Source of the DNA: Flavobacteriales bacterium
Lineage (GTDB): Bacteria; Bacteroidota; Bacteroidia; Flavobacteriales_F; PHOS-HE28
Direction: 5' to 3'
DNA length: 64,000 nucleotides
Assembly (NCBI GenBank): GCA_016704485.1
Contig: JADJAA010000001.1
Location: 1,922,001-1,986,000, forward strand
Shown here: piece after piece, positions 1 through 8,232 of the stretch
How the letters are laid out: each line of letters begins with the position of its first letter
Numbering within the stretch: the stretch's first letter is position 1
Position numbers and translations under genes: made by a program
Notes under the pieces: model-generated
Databases searched by the model: none
What the model was told of the DNA's origin: nothing
The model's input: only the letters and a program-made list of their open reading frames with translations

Positions 1-3000
1 ATACAGGTGGAAGACGGTGGTGATGGTGTCTTTGGTCAAGGTGATCATATCTTATTCTATGCGTCCGGTCCGCAACGTTGGGACCTGGTCAACGGCCTAT
101 TCGTTCATACCAAACATGTTTACTCTGATTCTGCCCATTACTTCATAGGGATCGGAACGGATCTGCCACAGCGGATCGAACAAGCTTTGCTTTCTTCTGA
201 TGCAGCCACGCATACGGTTACAAGCTTCAATGACCGTCAGTTCATTGAACGCGATCTGATAAACATGATCAAAAGTGGGCGTACGTGGTATGGAGAATTG
301 TTCGACCTCGTACTGAACTATAATTTCTCGTTCCCGACACCATTTCTTACGCCAGGCGAAGATGCCGTACTTGTGTTCAATGGAATTGCTCGCACCATTG
401 GTACGGGAAGTAGCAGTAGTTTCAATATCAATTCCGGCTCGGCATTGAATGAAGATTTCCCAGTGGTCGGCATCTCAAATAGTTCCATTAACGCTCAGGC
501 GAGACCATTCAATGAAGAATTCACTTTTCAACCTACCGGAGGCGCCGTGCCGGTATCCATCACATTCACGAAGAACGACCCCATAACGTCCAAGGGTTGG
601 TTGAACTATCTGGAGTTGAATTGCCGCAGGGACCTGCGCATGATAGGGGATCAACTTTCATTCCGGGACCTTAGTTCCATCGGTATGGGTAACGTGGCCG
701 AGATGGTCCTTGACCAAGCACAGAGTGTTTACCGTGTTTGGGAAATAACCGATCCTACAGCTATTCGGAACGTGAATTTCGATGACAATGGTGGCCAGAA
801 ACAGTTCCGTTTCAATTCGGATTCACTAAGGCAGTTCATTGCATTTCGGGATGGTGGTTATTTGACCCCCGTAAAAATTGGCCGGGTTCCTGCGCAGAAC
901 CTCCATGCTACTTCACTGCCTACCGACCTTGTGATCGTATGCCCTACACCTTTCATCTCTCATGCTATGCGGTTGGCAGATGCTCGAGCCAATGAAGGTC
1001 TATCGGTGGTAGTTGTGACCCCTGAGCAGGTTTACAACGAGTTCTCCAGTGGAACCCGGGATGCGGCGGCCATAAAACGGTACATGCGTTTGTTGTACGA
1101 TAATGCAGGGACCGATCCAGTGCTACTACCGAGATACTTATTGTTGTTCGGTGATGGGTCCTATAATACCGTCTCTACCAGTGCGGTCAATCAGAATTGG
1201 CTACCCGCATATCAGACCGCGGAATCACTTGATCTTTCGAGATCATATACGTCAGATGATTATTTCGGCCTATTGGATGTGAGTGAGGGAGAATTACCGT
1301 CGGATATGGTTGATATCGGCATTGGTCGGTTCTGTGTTTCTAGCGCTCAACAAGCAAATGAAGTGGTCAACAAAGTCCTGAATTATGATCGTTTGAGACT
1401 CCTTACAGCTACAGGAGCGGTGTGTTCCGATGCTAGTGACGGGGGTATAGCCGATTGGCGCACGCATGTTCTGTTCGCATCGGATGATCAGGATGGGGAC
1501 AACAATGAAGGGCATATTCACATGTTCCAAAGCGATTTCTTAGCATCAAAGATCGAGATCGCGTACCCGAAATTCAATGTGGACAAGGTTTATTTGGATG
1601 CGTATCAACAAGTTAGCACCCCTGGTGGCCAGCGCTATCCTCAAGGTGCTGATGACCTGAAGGACAAAGTTCAGAAAGGGCTTCTTATCGTTAACTATGT
1701 TGGCCATGGTGGTGAGGTAGGATGGGCCCATGAGCGCTTTTTGGATAATGGTACGATCCAAGGATGGACCAATAAGGACCGTCTGCCACTGTTCATGACC
1801 GCGACCTGTGAATTCTCCCGTTGGGATGACCCCGCGCGTACTTCAGCAGGCGAGCTCGTCCTGTTGAATCCGAATGGTGGGGGCATTGCGTTGATGACCA
1901 CTACACGATTGGCGTATTCCAATGATAATTTTCTTCTCGGTCAAAAATTCTATGATCACGTGCTTGTGACCCAGGATGCCTTGGGTAGGGACCAACGATT
2001 TGGAGATATTTTTGAGCAAACGAAGCGGGATATAACCGCGGCAGTGAGCGGATCCGTGAATCATCGGAACTTCAGCTTGCTCGGTGATCCTAGTCAACGA
2101 CTGGCCATGCCCCGTGGCGATGTTCGAATTACTACCATCGCGGATACCCTTGGGAACCCTGTTGATACCTTGAAAGCGCTTTCCACGATCCGTATCAGTG
2201 GGTTCGTGGATGACGGTTCAGGCCAGCCACTTACGGATTTCAATGGAATTGTAATGCCAACGGTCTATGATAAGGAACAGCTTCAACTTACGTTGGTGAA
2301 CGACCCTACGCCGCAGTCCACACCGTTCCAGTTCAAGATCCGTAAGAATGTCATTTACCGTGGAAAAGCCACTGTGACCAATGGCACGTTCAACTTCACA
2401 TTCGTGGTTCCGAAGGATATCAATTACCAGATAGGTCCTGGCCGTGTTAGCTGTTATGCTGAAAGCGGATGGTACAACGCGAGCGGATATACGAATGATC
2501 CCTTGGTGGGCGGCACTGCAACGGACGTGGCGTTGGATGAGCAGGGGCCGCAGATAGACCTTTACTTGAACGACGATCAATTCGTTCATGGTGGATTGAC
2601 CGATGAGTCGCCTATGCTTTATGCTAAACTGTTCGACGAGAATGGTATCAATACGGTGGGTAACAGCATTGGGCATGACCTGGTGGCAACATTGGATGTG
2701 AACACGGAACAAGCCGTGGTTCTGAATGATCTGTACGAGGCCGATCTGGATGCCTACAAAAGTGGCGAGGTGAGATACAGGTACGAGAACCTTGAGGAAG
2801 GATCACATACACTGACCCTCAAGGCTTGGGATGTGTTCAACAACTCTTCCGATGCCACTACGGAGTTCGTGGTCGCTGAAAGCGCTGAACTTGCATTGGC
2901 CCATGTTCTGAACTATCCGAACCCGTTCACAACACATACGGAGTTCTATTTCGAGCACAACCGCGCTTGCACATCCTTGGATGTTCAGGTGCAGGTCTTC

Positions 3001-3198
3001 ACCGTAAGTGGTAAATTGGTAAAGACCATTAGTCGTCAAATTGCATGCGAAGGGTTCCGTGCTGATCCGATGGCCTGGGACGGGCGAGATGATATGGGAG
3101 ACAAGATCGGAAGAGGCGTTTATGTATACCGATTGAGCGTTACGACTCCCGAAGGAGAAAAGGCCGATAAGTTTGAGAAACTGGTGATCCTACGATAG
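1..3198 (+). CDS. porU: T9SS sortase PorU, 5' end missing
   Basis: The frame is open from base 1, so the N-terminus lies outside the window; about 1065 codons remain. PorU is the outer-membrane C25-family peptidase of the type IX secretion system. It removes the C-terminal signal of cargo and attaches the mature protein to lipopolysaccharide. Seen: a gingipain-like region over roughly nt 900-2110, with the His of a GHGG motif at nt 1705-1707 and the Cys of an ATCEFSR motif at nt 1807-1809. This is the expected catalytic pair in the expected order. The C-terminus has a FlgD-like Ig module (PNPF at nt 2917-2928, later WDGRD and GRGVYVYRL). porV, its functional partner, follows after 62 bp. Family assignment is firm; only the missing start is uncertain. 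Confidence 0.95.
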   Translation: MQVEDGGDGVFGQGDHILFYASGPQRWDLVNGLFVHTKHVYSDSAHYFIGIGTDLPQRIEQALLSSDAATHTVTSFNDRQFIERDLINMIKSGRTWYGELFDLVLNYNFSFPTPFLTPGEDAVLVFNGIARTIGTGSSSSFNINSGSALNEDFPVVGISNSSINAQARPFNEEFTFQPTGGAVPVSITFTKNDPITSKGWLNYLELNCRRDLRMIGDQLSFRDLSSIGMGNVAEMVLDQAQSVYRVWEITDPTAIRNVNFDDNGGQKQFRFNSDSLRQFIAFRDGGYLTPVKIGRVPAQNLHATSLPTDLVIVCPTPFISHAMRLADARANEGLSVVVVTPEQVYNEFSSGTRDAAAIKRYMRLLYDNAGTDPVLLPRYLLLFGDGSYNTVSTSAVNQNWLPAYQTAESLDLSRSYTSDDYFGLLDVSEGELPSDMVDIGIGRFCVSSAQQANEVVNKVLNYDRLRLLTATGAVCSDASDGGIADWRTHVLFASDDQDGDNNEGHIHMFQSDFLASKIEIAYPKFNVDKVYLDAYQQVSTPGGQRYPQGADDLKDKVQKGLLIVNYVGHGGEVGWAHERFLDNGTIQGWTNKDRLPLFMTATCEFSRWDDPARTSAGELVLLNPNGGGIALMTTTRLAYSNDNFLLGQKFYDHVLVTQDALGRDQRFGDIFEQTKRDITAAVSGSVNHRNFSLLGDPSQRLAMPRGDVRITTIADTLGNPVDTLKALSTIRISGFVDDGSGQPLTDFNGIVMPTVYDKEQLQLTLVNDPTPQSTPFQFKIRKNVIYRGKATVTNGTFNFTFVVPKDINYQIGPGRVSCYAESGWYNASGYTNDPLVGGTATDVALDEQGPQIDLYLNDDQFVHGGLTDESPMLYAKLFDENGINTVGNSIGHDLVATLDVNTEQAVVLNDLYEADLDAYKSGEVRYRYENLEEGSHTLTLKAWDVFNNSSDATTEFVVAESAELALAHVLNYPNPFTTHTEFYFEHNRACTSLDVQVQVFTVSGKLVKTISRQIACEGFRADPMAWDGRDDMGDKIGRGVYVYRLSVTTPEGEKADKFEKLVILR

Positions 3199-3227
3199 GC
3201 TGCACAATAAGCGCCCCCCTTCCGGCG

Positions 3228-3235
3228 TATATTTG
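3228..3235 (+). promoter_or_regulatory. -7 promoter box of porV
   Basis: TATATTTG matches the Bacteroidota -7 consensus TAnnTTTG exactly. It lies 25 bp before the porV ATG, which predicts a leader of about 20 nt. porV-ispF can therefore be transcribed independently of porU. I see no convincing -33 TTG element. Confidence 0.6.
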
Positions 3236-3260
3236 CCGTCCTTTTGCCCGAACTACCCTT

Positions 3261-4562
3261 ATGAGATCATTTTTGCAGCGTTTCTTTTTCAGTTCCCTTC
3301 TCGTGCTTGCAGCAGCTGGTGCACTTCATGCTCAGCCCTGTGATCCGCAATTCCAGTCCGCTGGACAGCAATGCGGCGACCAATTGAATACCATCACCAC
3401 CGCTGTCCCCTTTTTACTGATCAATGCGGATTCGCGCGCTGGTGGTATGGGCGACGCCGGAGTAGCTCTATCGCCGGATGCGAATTCCATTCACTGGAAT
3501 CCTTCCAAATTGGCATTTGCGGAGCACGACGCTGAATTCACTACAAGCTACAGTCCATGGCTCAGGAACCTTGTGCCGGACATGAGCTTGGCATACTTGG
3601 CCGGTTACAAGCGATTGAAGAATAAGCGAAGTGCGATAGGTTTCTCGTTGCGCTATTTCAACTTGGGGAGCATCCTTTTCACGGACAATACGGGCGCCGC
3701 CATTCGTGATTTCAAACCTGCGGAATTCGCGGTTGATGTTTCATTTGCACAGCAGTTCGGTGATCATTTCGCGGGAGGACTTGCCTTGCGCTATGTGAAC
3801 AGCAACCTCACCGGTGGTCTTAGTGTTGCTGGTGCTAATACGAAGGCCGGCCAAACGGTCGCGGCCGATGTTTCGTTCTTCTATCATAAACCGGAGATCG
3901 AAATTGGGGATAAAGAGGGTACGTTCAACTTTGGCCTCAATGTGAGCAACATCGGAGCAAAAATGTCCTACTCCGAGACCTCCGTGCAGAATTTCATACC
4001 GATCAACCTCCGCTTGGGACCTTCTTTCAAGGTGGACCTTGATGATTTCAACAGCATCACTATCAACGTGGACGCAAATAAACTGCTTGTGCCAACCCCG
4101 CCGGTTTATTTGTTGGATCAGAATGGAGCTGTGGTGATAGACCCGGTAACTGGTGGTCCGCAAGTAGCAAGCGGTCGCAACCCGGACGTAGGAGTGGCAA
4201 CTGGGATCTTCGGTTCATTCAACGATGCACCTGGGAACGTGAGTTATGACGACGATGGCAATGTAGTGGTGGAGTCAGGCAGTAAGTTCCGCGAGGAAAT
4301 GCGCGAGATCAATGTTGCTGGTGGATTGGAGTATTGGTACGCCGATCAATTCGCCTTCCGTACAGGCTATTTCTGGGAGCATTACACAAAAGGAAATCGC
4401 AAGTATTTCACCTTGGGAGCAGGTCTTCGCTACAAGGTCTTCTCGTTGGATCTCAGTTACCTCATTGCAAATACCGCTCGTAGCCCACTTGCGAACACGC
4501 TGCGCTTCACGCTCGGTTTCCGATTCGATAAAGGCACCAAGAAGCCAGGCACGGACGGATGA
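3261..4562 (+). CDS. porV: T9SS outer-membrane protein PorV
   Basis: 433 aa, the usual size for PorV (LptO). PorV is an outer-membrane barrel that takes cargo from the SprA translocon and presents it to PorU. A signal peptide ends around residue 24 (LHA|QPCDPQ). It is followed by the typical N-terminal stretch with TTAVPFLLINADSRAGGMGDAG and SIHWNPSKLAF-type motifs shared by PorV/PorP-like barrels. Alternating hydrophobic strands run to the end (LGFRFDKG). The ATG is set by the exact -7 box just upstream. The last four bases overlap the start of ispF (ATGA), so the two are probably translationally coupled. Confidence 0.93.
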   Translation: MRSFLQRFFFSSLLVLAAAGALHAQPCDPQFQSAGQQCGDQLNTITTAVPFLLINADSRAGGMGDAGVALSPDANSIHWNPSKLAFAEHDAEFTTSYSPWLRNLVPDMSLAYLAGYKRLKNKRSAIGFSLRYFNLGSILFTDNTGAAIRDFKPAEFAVDVSFAQQFGDHFAGGLALRYVNSNLTGGLSVAGANTKAGQTVAADVSFFYHKPEIEIGDKEGTFNFGLNVSNIGAKMSYSETSVQNFIPINLRLGPSFKVDLDDFNSITINVDANKLLVPTPPVYLLDQNGAVVIDPVTGGPQVASGRNPDVGVATGIFGSFNDAPGNVSYDDDGNVVVESGSKFREEMREINVAGGLEYWYADQFAFRTGYFWEHYTKGNRKYFTLGAGLRYKVFSLDLSYLIANTARSPLANTLRFTLGFRFDKGTKKPGTDG

Positions 4563-5035
4563 TCCGTGTTGGACTTGGGTATGACGTTCACCGCTTTGCA
4601 GAAGGCCGTGAACTCTGGCTAGGTGGCATTTTAATTCCACATTCCGTAGGTCTGCTAGGGCATTCCGATGCTGATGTATTGCTTCACGCTTTGTGCGATG
4701 CGCTGTTAGGCGCTGCAGGAATGGGCGATATCGGCACTCAATTCCCGGATACCGCTGCCGAATGGAAAGGTGCGGATAGCAAAGAACTTCTTAAGCTGGT
4801 CATGATCAAGCTCACTGAGGCAGGTTGGTCCGTGGGAAACGTGGATAGCACGTTGGTCATGGAACGCCCGAAGATCATGCCTCATGTACCTGCCATGCGC
4901 GCTGTGATCGCAGCGATCCTAGGTGTTGGAGAAGATGCGGTCGGCATCAAGGCCACAACGAATGAAAAGCTGGGCTTTGTAGGCCGTGAAGAAGGCGCTT
5001 GTGCGCACGCAGTGGCGCTGATAGAGCGTAAGTAG
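4559..5035 (+). CDS. ispF: 2-C-methyl-D-erythritol 2,4-cyclodiphosphate synthase
   Basis: 158 aa, normal length. IspF converts CDP-methylerythritol 2-phosphate to the cyclic diphosphate with release of CMP in the MEP isoprenoid pathway. The zinc-binding DVHRF motif starts at residue 9 (D9, H11). It is followed by GHSDADVLLHALCDALLGA, GDIGTQFPD, and a C-terminal ATTNEKLGFVGREEG signature. The start overlaps the porV stop by 4 nt. The adjacent porV is not metabolically related. Confidence 0.95.
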   Translation: MIRVGLGYDVHRFAEGRELWLGGILIPHSVGLLGHSDADVLLHALCDALLGAAGMGDIGTQFPDTAAEWKGADSKELLKLVMIKLTEAGWSVGNVDSTLVMERPKIMPHVPAMRAVIAAILGVGEDAVGIKATTNEKLGFVGREEGACAHAVALIERK

Positions 5036-5065
5036 GTCGGCTCGGTCCACTAGTGCTTTGCGCAC

Positions 5066-5713
5066 TCAATCATCATCGTCCGTAGGCATCTCGTTGAACG
5101 AGCCATGCCCCTGTTCATCTTCGAAATAGAAGACACGCATTTGCGCAGTGTCCCGAAGCAGATCGATCTTACCGATCTCTACCCTGGAAACCTTTACACC
5201 TAAGCGGTCATGCAGGTCAGCATAGAGTGCTGTGCGATTCTCTGGCTTTATCAACTCAATGCGTTCGTAGATCAACAACTTCACCGCTTCGTGACGCGTA
5301 AGCCATAAATGCTCCAAAGCATAGGTCAAGATCAGGATCATGCCATCGGTAAACACCAATTCAGCAATACTGATCTTCTTACTTGCCAAGGAATTGATCA
5401 CTGCCACAGTGATCACCGCGAACAAGTAGGTCATGTCCTTGATGCTGATCTGTTCCGTTCGATACCGCAGAACGCCGAATATGGCAAAAAGACCGAACGC
5501 GAAACCGATGCTCAACTTCACGCTGTTCAAGAGAACACACAGGAAGAAGATCAATATGTTGAACAGGAAATAAGTGAACAAATAATCCTTTTTGCGATGG
5601 ATAGGATAGTAGATCAGCCGGATCAGGATGAACAGCACAATTGCATCCAACCCGAATTTGAACAGGAGTTCCCACATATCCGCGTGGAAAACAGGCATAC
5701 CGAAGATCTTCAT
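5066..5713 (-). CDS. DUF4956 membrane protein
   Basis: 215 aa. Three or four hydrophobic segments fill the first 135 residues (around 20-38, 44-64, 68-84 and 95-133). A soluble, acidic C-terminal domain follows and ends in DDDD. The pattern GFAFGLFAIFGVLRYRTEQISIKDMTYLF matches the DUF4956 family (function unknown), which is repeatedly found beside VTC-domain proteins. Here it lies 17 nt downstream of such a gene on the same strand, so the two form one transcription unit. A role as membrane partner of the polymerase-like protein is inference from the pairing. Confidence 0.85.
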   Translation of the reverse strand: MKIFGMPVFHADMWELLFKFGLDAIVLFILIRLIYYPIHRKKDYLFTYFLFNILIFFLCVLLNSVKLSIGFAFGLFAIFGVLRYRTEQISIKDMTYLFAVITVAVINSLASKKISIAELVFTDGMILILTYALEHLWLTRHEAVKLLIYERIELIKPENRTALYADLHDRLGVKVSRVEIGKIDLLRDTAQMRVFYFEDEQGHGSFNEMPTDDDD

Positions 5714-5730
5714 TTACGTGTAGTGTTCAT

Positions 5731-6483
5731 TTAAGCCGCTTTGCGGATACGGTCGAGCATGAGCAGGACCGGTTTGAATGCGTTGTATTTTACGTTCTTG
5801 CCAAGCATCAAAACGCCGATGCAATATTTGCTCAGGCCGCTGGGCTGTATTCCGCGCGATCGCATGATCCGCACGAAAGGTGATGTTCGATCGGCACGTG
5901 ATTGTTTCAGTTCCGCTACTACGATAGGCCCTAATTGTTTTTCCGTGTCCGCATCGCTGTACCTTAGGTCCACATCCATGGTCAACCGTTCCGGAGTGTG
6001 CTTGTTCACGAACGTGTAGCGCATGAAACTGTTCCAGATCGAAGGCTGCAACGCCTGATCCGAATTACTGGCTTTCGTAACGAACTCCGTTTGTACAGCA
6101 TCCAACATTTCCGGAATGCCTGTTACCTTGATTCTTGCTTTATCCGTGCGGCCTGTCCCCGTTTTGCGTTTCACCTCCAAGTATGCGAGGCCACTTCCGA
6201 CATATTCACGGAAACGGACCTTCACCCGGAACGTGCGCTTGTTGTGATGATCCTGATAATGCTTGAGGTCCGGTGTGTCGAAATACAAGCTGCGGTAATT
6301 GGTGCCTCGCAAACCCTTTACCTCCAGTAATCGATAATCCGGAAGCATTGCCTTCAACACGTCATCAAGCTCAGCAGCTCCCAGAACATACTTGGTGTCC
6401 ACACGATCCTGGAGCTTCACGTTATCCATTTCTTCCAATGAAATGGGGTCGAATTCAGCGATATGTTGGTGTTTTATATCCAC
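5731..6483 (-). CDS. VTC-type polyphosphate polymerase domain protein
   Basis: About 250 aa with a CYTH/VTC tunnel-fold domain. The Lys/Arg/Glu-rich strands expected of a polyanion-binding tunnel are visible: RVDTKYVL, YRSLYFDTPDLKHY, KVRFREYVGSGLAYLEVKRK, VVAELKQSR. VTC domains make polyphosphate from ATP in yeast; the bacterial substrate is unproven. Start choice: a TTG at 6498 lies inside a perfect -7 promoter box, so I prefer GTG at 6483, which keeps the conserved FDPISLEEMD stretch. ATG at 6429 is the alternative. It is co-transcribed with the DUF4956 gene downstream. Confidence 0.83.
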   Translation of the reverse strand: MDIKHQHIAEFDPISLEEMDNVKLQDRVDTKYVLGAAELDDVLKAMLPDYRLLEVKGLRGTNYRSLYFDTPDLKHYQDHHNKRTFRVKVRFREYVGSGLAYLEVKRKTGTGRTDKARIKVTGIPEMLDAVQTEFVTKASNSDQALQPSIWNSFMRYTFVNKHTPERLTMDVDLRYSDADTEKQLGPIVVAELKQSRADRTSPFVRIMRSRGIQPSGLSKYCIGVLMLGKNVKYNAFKPVLLMLDRIRKAA

Positions 6484-6495
6484 GGTGAAGGAGGC

Positions 6496-6503
6496 CAAAG
6501 CTA
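6496..6503 (-). promoter_or_regulatory. -7 box of the VTC/DUF4956 operon
   Basis: TAGCTTTG on the minus strand matches TAnnTTTG exactly. It overlaps the most upstream possible start codon of the VTC gene and so argues against that start. It lies in the 100-bp divergent gap shared with cdd. Confidence 0.5.
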
Positions 6504-6556
6504 ATGGAACCCTTTGGTTCGCACCCCACCATGATACGCGTTCATTACTTGCTTGC

Positions 6557-6564
6557 TACTTTTG
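6557..6564 (+). promoter_or_regulatory. -7 box of cdd
   Basis: TACTTTTG matches TAnnTTTG exactly and lies 18 bp before the cdd ATG. The predicted leader is about 12-14 nt. Confidence 0.5.
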
Positions 6565-6582
6565 ATATCCTTTTCTTGAAAA

Positions 6583-7068
6583 ATGGCTGAACACGGTTCC
6601 CTAACATTACAATTTCTCAAATACGCATCCAGCGCAGAAATGCCAGAAGCGGACCGCGATCTTCTGCATCAAGCAGAGCAGGCTGCAATGCGTGCCTATG
6701 CTCCGTATTCGAAGTTCTATGTTGGGGCTGCGCTTCGCTTGACCAATGGCAAGGTCGTTACCGGAAATAATCAGGAGAATGCATCGTTCCCAGCGGGTAT
6801 CTGCGCTGAACGTACAGCTCTTCATGCCGCAATGTCCCTTGATCCTGATGCCGTGGTGAAGGAGATCGCCGTTGTCGTAACCACCGCCCATGGACAGGAT
6901 CCTGTGTCGCCCTGTGGGATCTGTAGGCAAGCCTTATTGGAGCAGGAGGTAAGACAGAATGCACCCATGCGCATCATCATGGGTCTACCCAAAGGTCCGG
7001 TGAAGGAAGTTGCCAGCGCAAGAGCGTTATTGCCTCTTTCTTTCGACGTCTCCTTTTTGAAAGGTTGA
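6583..7068 (+). CDS. cdd: Cytidine deaminase
   Basis: 161 aa homotetrameric-type enzyme that converts cytidine or deoxycytidine to uridine or deoxyuridine for pyrimidine salvage. Zinc ligands and catalytic residue are present: C74 and E76 in the CAER motif, C111 and C114 in PCGICRQ. The substrate-binding region is VGAALRLTNGKVVTGNNQENAS. The first ~20 residues extend beyond the shortest bacterial Cdd proteins. The ATG fits the promoter box 18 bp upstream. It stands alone between the VTC operon (divergent) and pdhA. Confidence 0.94.
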   Translation: MAEHGSLTLQFLKYASSAEMPEADRDLLHQAEQAAMRAYAPYSKFYVGAALRLTNGKVVTGNNQENASFPAGICAERTALHAAMSLDPDAVVKEIAVVVTTAHGQDPVSPCGICRQALLEQEVRQNAPMRIIMGLPKGPVKEVASARALLPLSFDVSFLKG

Positions 7069-7101
7069 GTTCAACACGAAGAACGGCTGTTTAGGCAGGG
7101 C

Positions 7102-7109
7102 TATATTTG
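7102..7109 (+). promoter_or_regulatory. -7 box of pdhA-pdhC
   Basis: TATATTTG matches TAnnTTTG exactly, 24 bp before the ATG at 7134. A TTG at 7107 that would extend the gene lies inside this box, so it cannot be the start of the main transcript. Confidence 0.6.
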
Positions 7110-7133
7110 TACACTATCGACGCAGAGATTGAA

Positions 7134-8180
7134 ATGACCACGAAGACCGTATTAAAAAGCAAAATGGACAAACCTATCAAAGCGCCAGCGAAAGCTACGT
7201 TCGGTAAGGAAACGTATTTGCGTTGGTTCAAGGAAATGATCATGATGCGCCGCTTCGAGGAGAAGACGGGTCAGCTCTATACAATGCAGAAATTCGGTGG
7301 ATTCTGCCACCTATACATTGGACAGGAAGCCATTCTTGCCGGTATGATCACAGCGGTGCGAACAACGGATCGTTTCATTACCGGATATCGTGACCATGCG
7401 CACCCGTTGGTTCTGGGTGTTTCGCCCAAGAACGTAATGGCTGAGCTATACGCCAAGACCACCGGGACGAGCAAGGGCAAAGGCGGAAGCATGCACTTCT
7501 TCAGTAAGGAACGGAACCTTTTCGGAGGGCACGGCATCGTTGGTGGACAGATCGGTCTAGGTGCCGGGATCGCATTCGCGGACAAATACCGCGGTGAAGA
7601 CCATGTAACGCTTTGTTTCATGGGTGATGGGGCCACACGCCAAGGCATCCTTCACGAAACGTTCAATATTGCAATGACCTGGAAATTGCCGGTGGTCTTC
7701 ATCATAGAGAACAACAACTATGCGATGGGGACCAGTGTGGAGCGCACAAGCAATGTACATGACCTGAGTACGCTGGGTGAGAGCTATGACATGCCTGGCC
7801 TTAGTGTGAACGGTATGCGCTGTGAAGATGTACACGATGCCATTAGCATGGCTTGTGAGCATGCCCGCGCCGGCAATGGGCCATATCTATTGGATATTAA
7901 GACCTATCGCTACAAGGGGCACAGCATGAGCGATCCGCAGAAGTACCGCACCAAGGAAGAGGTGGAAGGCTACAAAAAGCAGGATCCGATCGAGAACGTG
8001 CGAGATACCATTCTTGAAAAAAAGTACGCTACCAAAGTTGAGTTGGATAAACTGGACGAGGCAGCGAAAAAAGAAGTTCTTGCAGCGGTGAAGTTCGCCG
8101 AGGAAAGCCCTATGGCAACTGCTGATGAACTTTATAATGATGTCTATTTCGAGCGGGATTACCCGTTCATCATTGATTGA
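7134..8180 (+). CDS. pdhA: Pyruvate dehydrogenase E1 component, alpha subunit
   Basis: 348 aa. E1-alpha with E1-beta decarboxylates pyruvate on thiamine diphosphate and passes the acetyl group to E2. The ThDP/Mg site is clear: GDGATRQG followed about 27 residues later by ENNNYAMGT. The phosphorylation-loop region YRYKGHSMSDPQKYR is also present. The ATG at 7134 was chosen because the upstream TTG sits in the promoter. The E1-beta gene is not next to it; the E2 gene follows after 52 bp. In many Bacteroidota pdhB lies elsewhere, so this is probably a working complex rather than a loss. Confidence 0.93.
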   Translation: MTTKTVLKSKMDKPIKAPAKATFGKETYLRWFKEMIMMRRFEEKTGQLYTMQKFGGFCHLYIGQEAILAGMITAVRTTDRFITGYRDHAHPLVLGVSPKNVMAELYAKTTGTSKGKGGSMHFFSKERNLFGGHGIVGGQIGLGAGIAFADKYRGEDHVTLCFMGDGATRQGILHETFNIAMTWKLPVVFIIENNNYAMGTSVERTSNVHDLSTLGESYDMPGLSVNGMRCEDVHDAISMACEHARAGNGPYLLDIKTYRYKGHSMSDPQKYRTKEEVEGYKKQDPIENVRDTILEKKYATKVELDKLDEAAKKEVLAAVKFAEESPMATADELYNDVYFERDYPFIID

Positions 8181-8232
8181 TGATATCGCCTACGAAAAGA
8201 ATAACGCATTCAGAATAGATCAAGACTAGACC

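Noticed and set aside
5052..5066. Hairpin AGTGC-TTTGC-GCACT between ispF and the DUF4956 gene, considered as a terminator
   Set aside because: Only a 5-bp stem and no T run on either strand.
7107..7133. Upstream extension of pdhA from TTG at 7107
   Set aside because: The start would lie inside an exact promoter -7 box; ATG at 7134 fits the transcript.
7134..8180. Loss of the E1-beta gene from the pyruvate dehydrogenase operon as a defect
   Set aside because: pdhA-pdhC without pdhB is a common layout in Bacteroidota, so absence from this window is not evidence of loss.
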